Assembly: GCF_000222765.1 (NCBI RefSeq)
Contig: NZ_AFUE01000007.1
Span: 124,001 to 188,000 of the forward strand
Length of the DNA: 64,000 bases
Direction of reading: 5' to 3'
DNA from: Streptococcus cristatus ATCC 51100
GTDB taxonomy: Bacteria; Bacillota; Bacilli; Lactobacillales; Streptococcaceae
The translations under genes were made by a program, and so were the position numbers. Position 1 is the stretch's first letter. Each line of letters starts with the position of its first letter. The notes beneath the pieces were generated by a model, which made no database searches, had not been told where the DNA came from, and saw only the letters and a program-made list of their open reading frames with translations. Below are positions 56,874 to 64,000 of the stretch, one piece after another.

Positions 56874-57401
56874 ATGGCAAAGGATATTTCTTATACCCAA
56901 GGGCAGGAGCGCTTTCGCTATCGGGCTGCTGCAGTCATCATTGAGGAGGAAGCCCTCTGTGTCATATCCTCTCCTAGCGAAGACTATTTCTATTCAGTAG
57001 GAGGGGCAGTCAGATTTGGAGAGACCTCCGAAGAAGCTGTCCGGCGAGAAGTTTTCGAAGAAACAGGACAAAGGTATGAGATTGAGAAGCTGGCTTTTGT
57101 TCATGAAAATTTATTTTCCAACTCAACCGGCATCCTCAAGGGACTAGAATGTCATGAGATTTGCTTCTATTACCTGATGAAACCTCACGGCAAGCAATTT
57201 GACTACCAACATAACCAAGAACAAGTCTATTGGATTCCCCTGACAGACTTGGAAAACTATAAAGTTTTTCCAAAGGAAATCACACACATCCTCAAGCACC
57301 TCCAGATAGGTATTCAGCATATCATCAGCAAAAAAGAGAGTGGGACAGAAATCGGTCATTCGTTAGAATTCGATTTCGTCGTCCCACCTCCGCACAGTTG
57401 A
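56874..57401 (+). CDS. NUDIX hydrolase with repeat-derived C-terminus
   Basis: 175 aa. The Nudix box GAVRFGETSEEAVRREVFEETGQ (about 43-65) fits GX5EX7REUXEEXGU completely, so it should hydrolyse a nucleotide-type diphosphate. The domain ends near residue 153. The last 22 residues (ESGTEIGHSLEFDFVVPPPHS plus the preceding Lys) are encoded by the dispersed repeat copy D, whose TGA serves as stop. The original C-terminus was probably lost or extended. AAGGAGG before the ATG. Confidence 0.88.
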   Translation: MAKDISYTQGQERFRYRAAAVIIEEEALCVISSPSEDYFYSVGGAVRFGETSEEAVRREVFEETGQRYEIEKLAFVHENLFSNSTGILKGLECHEICFYYLMKPHGKQFDYQHNQEQVYWIPLTDLENYKVFPKEITHILKHLQIGIQHIISKKESGTEIGHSLEFDFVVPPPHS

Positions 57402-57514
57402 GTAGGGCTGTAAAAGCTGATGAAATCAGCGTAGTAGAGCCCACTCAACCACTGCGTCTTGCTCGACATTCCAAAGACAATTGAGAGGCTAGGACTTTTG
57501 TCCCAGCCTCTTTT
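57336..57514 (+). repeat. Dispersed hairpin repeat, copy D
   Basis: 179 bp, like copies A-C. The 5' third is translated as the end of the NUDIX protein, and the 3' end overlaps the stop codon of the convergent ABC permease gene. Its last stem would terminate the plus-strand transcript. Confidence 0.92.
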
Positions 57515-58664
57515 ATTCTCCCAACATGACCTGCTTAATAGTCAGTTGATCTATCCTTCTACTGGATAAATAGATTAAACTTTCATAGACTAAGACAAAG
57601 ACTAGCAAAGTCATCAGGCAGACTCCAAAATCAAAATCATAGTCAACTTTCTGAGCTATTGATTTTTCCATCAATCTGAGTAAAAGCTGCATAATCCCGT
57701 ATTGATAGCCCGTTCCTAAGACGAAGCCCAAAAAAGCAAGAAAGCGGTAGGGAGCAAACAAACTCTTATGGCACTCATTTCTGCTATAACCAAAAACCTT
57801 CATAATAGCTAGGGTTTCTTGATTTTCCTGCAGGAGTACTCCCAGCGACAGATAGAGGATTGCTACTGATAGGACAGTACCGATTGACATCATCATGATC
57901 TGAATGGTTTCATCTGTCAATTCTTTCATACCAAATGATAGTTGAATCATAGCTGAAAAGCACATCGAACCGAAAATGACAAAGAATATTAATAATTTTC
58001 TAGACCAGAGCAGGCTGGCAGAAAGGTCTTTTAAAAAGGGGCGGTCTTTCCTTATTTGCTTTACTGTTTTCCTTTTTGGTGACTTTCGACTAGGGCTGAC
58101 CCGCTTGAGCAAGTCTAGAGCAGGGAAACGTAGACAATAACTAGCGTAGAGGACAGCTAAAGCAGCAAAGGCAAGAGTCGGCAAGACAACGAGAAACAAG
58201 AAGAGGGGCCAATGTTGCCGGATGGTAATTTCAGGCAAAACTCCGCTTTGATTACGCAACTGATAAAAATGTGGCATCATGACAAACGAAGAGAAATAGC
58301 CAATGCTCGTTCCCAAGCCAATTGGAAGACTAAAAAGCCAAAACTTTCGAGCAATTTCCCAGTTTTTATAGCCCAGAGCTTTTAAAACTCCTAATTCTGG
58401 CTTATGCTGGTCAATAAATTTCCGAATGTAAAAGAAGAGAAGGAGTATCGATGTTAGGGATAAAACAGCTCCGCTAATTGATGCAATTAACCAAGAAATC
58501 GCAACTTGAGCATCGTAAACAGCTCGAATCTCAGGCAACCAATTTGTTTGATCTAGTAAACGGATATCCAGATAAAAATTTAAGAAGAGATTGGTCACAA
58601 AGACCGCGCAAAAGCTAATAATTGATACAACGACTAATCTATACAAATCTTTTATTGAAAACAT
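57513..58664 (-). CDS. FtsX/MacB-type ABC transporter permease
   Basis: 383 aa. Four main membrane helices on either side of soluble loops, with FtsX signatures KPELGVLKALGYKNWEIARKF (about 89-109) and QETLAIMKVFGYSRNE in the second half. It works with the ATPase encoded 3 bp upstream. The last bases lie inside repeat copy D. Confidence 0.85.
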   Translation of the reverse strand: MFSIKDLYRLVVVSIISFCAVFVTNLFLNFYLDIRLLDQTNWLPEIRAVYDAQVAISWLIASISGAVLSLTSILLLFFYIRKFIDQHKPELGVLKALGYKNWEIARKFWLFSLPIGLGTSIGYFSSFVMMPHFYQLRNQSGVLPEITIRQHWPLFLFLVVLPTLAFAALAVLYASYCLRFPALDLLKRVSPSRKSPKRKTVKQIRKDRPFLKDLSASLLWSRKLLIFFVIFGSMCFSAMIQLSFGMKELTDETIQIMMMSIGTVLSVAILYLSLGVLLQENQETLAIMKVFGYSRNECHKSLFAPYRFLAFLGFVLGTGYQYGIMQLLLRLMEKSIAQKVDYDFDFGVCLMTLLVFVLVYESLIYLSSRRIDQLTIKQVMLGE

Positions 58665-58667
58665 AGC

Positions 58668-59348
58668 TTACCATCCAATCTCATAGGCCGTCTTGGGCTG
58701 GCTATTTGTCTCTAAGCTTTGAATCTGACCGCTATTGATATGGACAATGGTCTTAGCCATCTGAGCAATATTTGCATTGTGGGTCACCATGACCAGCGTA
58801 AATCCTAGCTCCTCTTGAAGACTTGAAATATAGGCTAGAATCTGACGACCTGTTGCTTCGTCCAAGGCTCCAGTCGGCTCATCCAAAAAGAGGACATTGG
58901 GTCTTTTAGCTAGGGCTCGTGCAATAGCCACCCGCTGCTGCTCACCGCCTGACAGCTGACTTGGATAATGCTGAAGTTTATCACCTAAACCTAAAGCCTC
59001 CAAAATACGGATATAATCTTGATTGCCTGCTAGATTGGCGCCCATTTTGACATTTTGCTCCACTGTAAGATTTGGAAGTAAAAAATACTGCTGAAAAATA
59101 AAAGCAATCTGCGCTCGACGAAAAACCGTCAATTGACCTTCTGTCAGCTGGGATAGATCTTCCTCACCGTAGTATACATGACCACTGTCTGGTTTTTCTA
59201 GGCCTGATAAAACGTTGAGCAAGGTTGACTTTCCAGATCCAGAAGCACCTAAAATGACCAAGTAATCTTGGTCAGCAACCTCTAAGTCGATCCCTTTTAA
59301 AACTTCTCTTCCATTGTAGGACTTACGAATTCCCTTTAATCTAATCAT
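58668..59348 (-). CDS. MacB/LolD-type ABC ATPase
   Basis: 226 aa. Walker [13 protein letters not shown]-loop [11 protein letters not shown], signature [15 protein letters not shown], Walker [14 protein letters not shown] and switch His in MVTHNANI. This pattern is that of the LolD/MacB ATPases for lipid, peptide or drug transport. It is placed between a TetR gene (4-bp overlap) and the permease gene. Confidence 0.93.
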   Translation of the reverse strand: MIRLKGIRKSYNGREVLKGIDLEVADQDYLVILGASGSGKSTLLNVLSGLEKPDSGHVYYGEEDLSQLTEGQLTVFRRAQIAFIFQQYFLLPNLTVEQNVKMGANLAGNQDYIRILEALGLGDKLQHYPSQLSGGEQQRVAIARALAKRPNVLFLDEPTGALDEATGRQILAYISSLQEELGFTLVMVTHNANIAQMAKTIVHINSGQIQSLETNSQPKTAYEIGW

Positions 59349-59923
59349 TCTTGCTTTCCTTTCATTTCCTTTAGGAGGGCAGTAAATACTTGCGTTAAGC
59401 GTTCTGTCACTTCCTCCTGACTAAAAGAATAAATACCCGATGCTATCATGCTAGCCAAACCATGAGAATAGATAAATAAATGCTGATAAACGAACTCTGC
59501 ACTTTCTATGGACATGGGATAATCCTCCACAATCGACTCTAATATCTGCTGATAACTATGGTCTTTCTGAGGTAAAAAGTCCTTGAAAGACTCAATGGGG
59601 TTCTTGTGAGGATTTAGATAGAGAATTTTAAAAAGCTGAGGTTCCTGACTGGCAAAAAGGATATAGGCCATGCCAACTGCTCTGAAAGGCTTGGCTCGCT
59701 CCAAAGCCGAACGAATATATTGGACCAAAACGAATTCAGCCGCCCGAACAACCGAATGACTTAGATCCTCCATATTTTCAAACTGACCGAAAATAACCTT
59801 GGAACTAGACTGTAATCGTTCCGCTAGAGAACGAGCAGTCAAACCAGCTAAACCGTCTTCCCTGACAATCCCTAGAGCTGCTTGGATAATTTCATCACGA
59901 GTAAATTTATTTTTAGGTGGCAT
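59345..59923 (-). CDS. TetR-family repressor
   Basis: 192 aa. N-terminal helix-turn-helix (FTRDEIIQAALGIVREDGLAGLTARSLAERLQSSSKVIFGQFENMEDL); the C-terminal ligand part is divergent. I use the ATG of MPPKNKF with AAAGGAG upstream. First gene of the ABC exporter operon, so it probably represses itself and the exporter until an inducer is bound. A 10-bp palindrome lies just upstream. Confidence 0.9.
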   Translation of the reverse strand: MPPKNKFTRDEIIQAALGIVREDGLAGLTARSLAERLQSSSKVIFGQFENMEDLSHSVVRAAEFVLVQYIRSALERAKPFRAVGMAYILFASQEPQLFKILYLNPHKNPIESFKDFLPQKDHSYQQILESIVEDYPMSIESAEFVYQHLFIYSHGLASMIASGIYSFSQEEVTERLTQVFTALLKEMKGKQE

Positions 59924-59946
59924 AGAAACTCCTTTAAGATACAATC

Positions 59947-59956
59947 GTTGCGCAAC
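59947..59956. promoter_or_regulatory. Candidate TetR operator
   Basis: GTTGCGCAAC, a perfect palindrome, 24 bp before the tetR ATG and downstream of AT-rich -10-like sequence. Confidence 0.5.
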
Positions 59957-60002
59957 ATTTGTTTCTTAAAATATAATATCACACAAAACATTAAAAAACA
60001 AG

Positions 60003-60110
60003 TATAAAAAGAAGCCTTTCGGCTTCGATTTTTTATATTTTCTAAAGTATTGATAAGGCTCTTTCAGAAGTTGAGCCAGGGAAAGTCTCCCTAGTCGGAA
60101 CTAGGTTTTG
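60003..60110 (-). pseudogene. Decayed copy of the accA 3' end with its terminator
   Basis: On the minus strand the frame reads LSLAQLLKEPYQYFRKY, clearly the counterpart of the AccA end [17 protein letters not shown]. The hairpin GAAGCC-GAAA-GGCTTC plus TTTTT beside it corresponds to the accA terminator. Thus the gene between (AhpD-like) is bracketed by the genuine accA end and this copy. It also terminates the AhpD-like gene. Confidence 0.75.
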
Positions 60111-60172
60111 TATTAGATACAGTCAATGAGAGACAAGGAGCGTTCTAAAAAGCTCTGCCACCTCCTCAAAGA

Positions 60173-60721
60173 CTAGGCATAAGGCTGCAATTCTGGATTT
60201 ATTGGCGTGTTGGCCAGATTATTGGCATAATTGCAAAGGGTTGCAAGGCTGACACCCAGAACTACATCCAGAGCATTCTCATGTGTATAGCCTGATTCTA
60301 GGAAGTCTGCCAAAGCCTCGTCTCCGACCCGACCCTTGGTATTGATGACAGCAATGGTAAATTTAGCAAGCGTATCTAGCTTCGGATCGGTGTCAATCGG
60401 AGTTCGATTGCGCAGAGCCTCCAAAAGATCATCATTCATTTGAATCTGCTTGATTGAAAAAGCTGTATGACCCGCTACACAGAAAGCACAGCCATTAGTA
60501 ACTGCAGCCGTAATCTGCACTACTTCACGCTCAGTCGGTGTCAGGCTGTTTCGACGATTGATGGCTCCAACCGTCCGATATGTTTCCAAAGCCGTTGGCG
60601 CATTGGCCAAAAGACCGATAAGATTGGGAATGTAGCCACCGTTATCTTTTTGAACAGTTTCTAAAACCTCTTTCACCTCAGCTGGTGCGGACTCAATCGT
60701 GTGGATAGTAAATTCTGACAT
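60173..60721 (-). CDS. AhpD/carboxymuconolactone decarboxylase family protein
   Basis: 182 aa, all-helical AhpD-like fold with the redox centre CAFCVAGH (CxxC then His), so it is probably a peroxidase-type thiol enzyme. MSEFTIHTIES follows GAGG at good spacing. It has its own AT-rich promoter region and lies between accA and the decayed copy of its 3' end, so it may have been inserted there. Confidence 0.88.
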   Translation of the reverse strand: MSEFTIHTIESAPAEVKEVLETVQKDNGGYIPNLIGLLANAPTALETYRTVGAINRRNSLTPTEREVVQITAAVTNGCAFCVAGHTAFSIKQIQMNDDLLEALRNRTPIDTDPKLDTLAKFTIAVINTKGRVGDEALADFLESGYTHENALDVVLGVSLATLCNYANNLANTPINPELQPYA

Positions 60722-60879
60722 ATGAAACCTCATTTCTTTTAATTAGCAACTATCTTAACATAGGTCTTACAGCTTGTATAATATATATTTTATATGACCT
60801 CCATAAAGAGAATATATTGCTACATGTCAAACCAAAATATATTCCCTGCCTTAACTGCCTCCATACCTCTCTCAAGCAA

Positions 60880-60902
60880 GAAAAAGAAGCCCTAAGGCTT
60901 CT
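60880..60902 (-). terminator. acc operon terminator
   Basis: GAAGCC-TTAG-GGCTTC followed by TTTTTC on the minus strand, just after accA. Confidence 0.85.
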
Positions 60903-60904
60903 GG

Positions 60905-61675
60905 CTAATATTTTCTAAAACGTTGATAGCGATCTTCCAAAAGTTGCTCGAGAGAAAGTTTGGAAAGTTCCGCTAGTTCAGTACTGATCTCTTGCTTGAC
61001 TGCAGCCAAGAGCTCATTTTTATTAAAGCCACGTTCAGGGATGACCTTATCAACGACACCCGTCTGCAAAAGTTCGTGCGAGGTGATTTTCATCATCTCC
61101 GCCGCCTCCATTGCTCGGCTGCCATCTTTCCATAAAATCGAAGCAAAACCTTCTGGACTGAGAATGGCATACATGGAGTTTTCCAGCATCCAGACCTTGT
61201 CAGCAACTGCTAAGGCCAGTGCCCCGCCAGAGCCACCCTCGCCGATGATAATGGCAATAATGGGCACTTTCAAATCACTCATTTCCATGAGATTACGGGC
61301 AATGGCTTCACCCTGTCCACGCTCCTCAGCACCGACGCCAGGATAGGCACCAGCCGTATTGATAAAGGTCACGACTGGACGGCCGAATTTCTCAGCCTGC
61401 TTCATGAGACGTAGAGCCTTGCGATAACCTTCAGGATGGGGCTGACCAAAGTTCCGTCGCAGATTGTCCTGTAAATTGCGACCTTTTTGAATACCGACCA
61501 CTGTGACTGGCTGACCATTTAATGTTCCGATACCGCCAATGACAGCACCATCATCACGAAAACCACGATCTCCGTGCAATTCCACAAAATCATCAAAAAT
61601 TCCTTGGGCAAAATCCAGAGCCGTCAAACGGGACTGATCACGCGCCGCTTTTATAATCTGACTGATTTTTGTCAT
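60905..61675 (-). CDS. accA: Acetyl-CoA carboxylase carboxyltransferase subunit alpha
   Basis: 256 aa, the CoA-binding half of the transcarboxylase for malonyl-CoA synthesis. [45 protein letters not shown] and [21 protein letters not shown] are the usual motifs. It overlaps accD by 4 bp and is last in the operon. Confidence 0.96.
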   Translation of the reverse strand: MTKISQIIKAARDQSRLTALDFAQGIFDDFVELHGDRGFRDDGAVIGGIGTLNGQPVTVVGIQKGRNLQDNLRRNFGQPHPEGYRKALRLMKQAEKFGRPVVTFINTAGAYPGVGAEERGQGEAIARNLMEMSDLKVPIIAIIIGEGGSGGALALAVADKVWMLENSMYAILSPEGFASILWKDGSRAMEAAEMMKITSHELLQTGVVDKVIPERGFNKNELLAAVKQEISTELAELSKLSLEQLLEDRYQRFRKY

Positions 61676-62535
61676 TGGTCACCTCCATGAAATCTCAAGA
61701 GAGTAGCAATCCGATCCCGCAATTCACCACGTTTGACGATCGCATCAACAAAGCCATGCTCCAGCAAAAACTCTGCCTTTTGAAAGTCATCTGGCAACTT
61801 TTCCCGTACAGTAGACTCAATAACCCGACGTCCGGCAAAGCCTACCAAAGCCTGCGCTTCTGCCAAGATAATATCACCTTCCATAGCAAAAGAGGCTGTG
61901 ACACCGCCTGTTGTCGGATCTGTCAAAACGGTCAGGTAAAAAAGACCAGCCTTTGAATGACGTTGCACAGCAGCAGAAGTCTTAGCCATTTGCATCAGAC
62001 TCATGATACCTTCCTGCATGCGAGCACCGCCAGAAGCCGTAAAGAGGACGACTGGCAACTGATGCTCTGTCGCATACTCAAATAGGCGGGTAATCTTCTC
62101 TCCGACAACCGTTCCCATGGAAGCCATGATAAAGTTGGAATCCATGATCCCAAGGGCTAATTTTTGGCCTTTTATCAGAGCGGTTCCTGTCAAAACGGCC
62201 TCATCTAGACCAGTCTTTTCCCGCATCTTTGCCAGTTTTTCTTGATAATTTGGAAAATGTAAGGGATCTGTCGTCTCAATACCGGTGAACAATTCCTCAA
62301 AGCTTCCTTCATCCACTGTCAAACTCAGGCGCTCAAAAGCTGAAATCCGAAAAGTGTAGCCACAGCTTGGACAGACACGCTCTGCCCCCAAATCCTTTTG
62401 ATAAATGATATGCTTACAACCTGGACACTTGGAAAAAAGTTCATCTGGAACTTCTGGTTTTGGCTGAGGCAAGGCACGAGAGGAACGATTAGGATTGATT
62501 CGAATATATTTATCCTTTTTTGAAAACAAAGGCAT
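61672..62535 (-). CDS. accD: Acetyl-CoA carboxylase carboxyltransferase subunit beta
   Basis: 287 aa. The N-terminal zinc ribbon CPGC...CPSC (about 38-61) and the crotonase-like core ([25 protein letters not shown]) are intact. Forms the heterotetramer with AccA. It starts 65 bp after accC; this gap contains a hairpin. Confidence 0.96.
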   Translation of the reverse strand: MPLFSKKDKYIRINPNRSSRALPQPKPEVPDELFSKCPGCKHIIYQKDLGAERVCPSCGYTFRISAFERLSLTVDEGSFEELFTGIETTDPLHFPNYQEKLAKMREKTGLDEAVLTGTALIKGQKLALGIMDSNFIMASMGTVVGEKITRLFEYATEHQLPVVLFTASGGARMQEGIMSLMQMAKTSAAVQRHSKAGLFYLTVLTDPTTGGVTASFAMEGDIILAEAQALVGFAGRRVIESTVREKLPDDFQKAEFLLEHGFVDAIVKRGELRDRIATLLRFHGGDQ

Positions 62536-62561
62536 TGCTTACTCCTTCATTAAATTTTAGA

Positions 62562-62597
62562 GTGATTCTGCTTCTTTCAAACAAAATCACTCTTTTT
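62562..62597. other. Hairpin between accC and accD
   Basis: AGAGTGATT / AATCACTCT with a loop of 18 nt. There is no T run after it in the direction of the operon, so an mRNA stability or processing role is more likely than termination. Confidence 0.55.
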
Positions 62598-62600
62598 CAT

Positions 62601-63968
62601 CTATTTTTTCTCTTGATAAGCCGGAAGAAACTTCTCCATGAGAAAGGCTGTATCATAATCACCAGCAATCACATTAGGATCTGAAATCAAATCCAGTTGG
62701 AAACTGCTATTGGTCACGACACCGTCGATTTCTAGCTCATAGAGAGCCCGTTGCATCTTCATCAGGGCATCAAAGCGATTTTCTCCGTGAACGATGATTT
62801 TGGCAATCATACTGTCGTAGTAAGGAGGAATGGTATAGCCATGATAGACCGCCGAATCCACGCGCAGTCCCACTCCGCCACTTGGCAGATAAAGATTGGA
62901 AATCTTGCCTGGGCTCGGTGCAAAGTTAAAGGCCGGATTTTCAGCATTGATCCGACATTCAATCGCATGACCGCGAATTTCAACATCTTCTTGACTAAAG
63001 GACAGCTCCTGACCATCCGCAATCTTAATCTGCTCTTTAACAATATCTACACCAGTAACAAACTCAGTCACTGGATGCTCGACCTGCACCCGAGTGTTCA
63101 TCTCCATAAAGTAGAATTCACCCTTGGCTTCATCTAACAGAAACTCAATCGTTCCGGCATTTTCATAGCCGACAGACTCAGCAGCCCGAACAGCCGCTTC
63201 CCCAATCTGCTGGCGTAGGGTTTTCCCAATTGCCACAGATGGACTTTCTTCCAGTACCTTCTGATTATTCCGCTGCAAAGAGCAATCCCGCTCGCCCAAG
63301 TGGACCACATGCCCCTGCTGATCTGCTAAAATCTGGACTTCAATATGGCGCGCTGGATAGATGACGCGCTCCATATACATAGCACCATTACCAAAGGCTG
63401 CTTTGGCTTCGCTAGATGCAGACTCAAAGGCCGCTACTAAATCCTCAGCCTTTTCAACCTTACGAATGCCCTTGCCGCCGCCGCCAGCAGAAGCTTTGAG
63501 CATGACTGGATAGCCAATCTTTTTAGCTACTTCCAAGGCTTCCTCAGAGGTATGGACTTCCCCGTCAGAACCCGGGATAACCGGCACTTTTGCCTTAATC
63601 ATCTGAGCCCGCGCATTGATCTTGTCCCCCATCAAGTCCATGACAGCACCTGAAGGTCCAATAAACTTAATGCCAACTTCTTCGCACATAGTCGCAAATT
63701 TGGAGTTTTCACTCAAAAAACCAAAACCAGGGTGAATGGCTTCTGCACCTGTCAGAACAGCAGCAGACAGGACAGCGTTCATATTCAGATAAGAATCTGT
63801 AGACTTGGCTGGCCCGATGCAGACTGCCTCATCAGCCAGTAAAGTATGGAGCGCTTCCTTATCAGCCGTTGAATAAACAGCGACAGTATCAATTCCCAGT
63901 TCGCGGGCTGCACGAATAATTCTGACCGCAATTTCCCCACGGTTAGCAATTAAAATTTTACGAAACAT
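62601..63968 (-). CDS. accC: Biotin carboxylase
   Basis: 455 aa ATP-grasp enzyme that carboxylates biotin on BCCP. MFRKILIANRGEIAVRIIRAARELG at the N-terminus, the ATP loop KASAGGGGKGIRKV, and EMNTRVQVEHPVTEFVTGVD with the catalytic Glu/Arg are all present. First acc gene in the window; fabZ and accB would be expected beyond the right edge. Confidence 0.97.
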   Translation of the reverse strand: MFRKILIANRGEIAVRIIRAARELGIDTVAVYSTADKEALHTLLADEAVCIGPAKSTDSYLNMNAVLSAAVLTGAEAIHPGFGFLSENSKFATMCEEVGIKFIGPSGAVMDLMGDKINARAQMIKAKVPVIPGSDGEVHTSEEALEVAKKIGYPVMLKASAGGGGKGIRKVEKAEDLVAAFESASSEAKAAFGNGAMYMERVIYPARHIEVQILADQQGHVVHLGERDCSLQRNNQKVLEESPSVAIGKTLRQQIGEAAVRAAESVGYENAGTIEFLLDEAKGEFYFMEMNTRVQVEHPVTEFVTGVDIVKEQIKIADGQELSFSQEDVEIRGHAIECRINAENPAFNFAPSPGKISNLYLPSGGVGLRVDSAVYHGYTIPPYYDSMIAKIIVHGENRFDALMKMQRALYELEIDGVVTNSSFQLDLISDPNVIAGDYDTAFLMEKFLPAYQEKK

Positions 63969-64000
63969 GGTGAAATCTCCTCTTTCTTATTGACCAATCG

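Overview
The window is a stretch of chromosome from a Streptococcus, most likely of the mitis/sanguinis group. The evidence is the gene content and gene order: manLMN with a DUF956 gene next to a T-box-controlled serS, uppP / mecA / rgpG-like / sufCDSUB with a pbp3 (dacA-type) gene beside them, a compact ilvBNCA cluster, fakA with an Asp23-like gene, truA-pdxK-ECF-UPF0340, and accC-accD-accA. The species is not fixed by sequence alone. Most of the window is ordinary vertically inherited housekeeping DNA.

Layout. 1-5.1 kb: mannose PTS operon, DUF956 and serS. 5.3-8.9 kb: an oligopeptide-binding lipoprotein and a PBP3-like protein whose catalytic SxxK motif is gone. 9.0-19.2 kb (minus strand): SUF Fe-S assembly, rgpG-like, mecA, uppP and a DUF2207 protein. 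19.3-21.6 kb: glutamine-type ABC importer. 22-27.6 kb: SPFH protein and branched-chain amino acid synthesis with a near-perfect CodY box. 27.7-31.5 kb: a six-gene operon coding for two small membrane proteins, an ABC-2 exporter, a histidine kinase and a NarL-type regulator, preceded by two similar operator-like sites two helical turns apart. 31.6-36.1 kb: lipoprotein, fakA, Asp23-like, rpmB, and a LytTR regulator paired with a LiaF-like membrane protein behind a perfect 10-bp direct repeat. 36.5-41.7 kb: SemiSWEET, tRNA-Thr, DUF3290/DUF421, CsbD, then a zone of decayed genes.

41.87-46.86 kb is an accessory island. The 3' end of rpsI is duplicated at its far edge, which is the mark of site-specific integration. 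It carries cadmium (cadD-cadX) and copper (copY-copB) resistance but no recombinase, so it looks like a cis-mobilizable or decayed integrative element. Inside it, 33-bp imperfect inverted repeats flank the copper genes as a second, nested unit.

46.8-64 kb: rpsI-rplM with an L13-type leader, a DegV protein, rlmB, a 42-bp in-frame tandem repeat, an Rgg regulator divergent from a secreted protein, tig, the truA group, a NUDIX protein, a TetR-controlled ABC exporter, an AhpD-like protein bracketed by the accA 3' end and a decayed copy of it, and the acc operon. Four copies of a highly conserved, hairpin-rich repeat of about 180 nt sit at gene 3' ends through the window; one supplies the C-terminus of the NUDIX protein.
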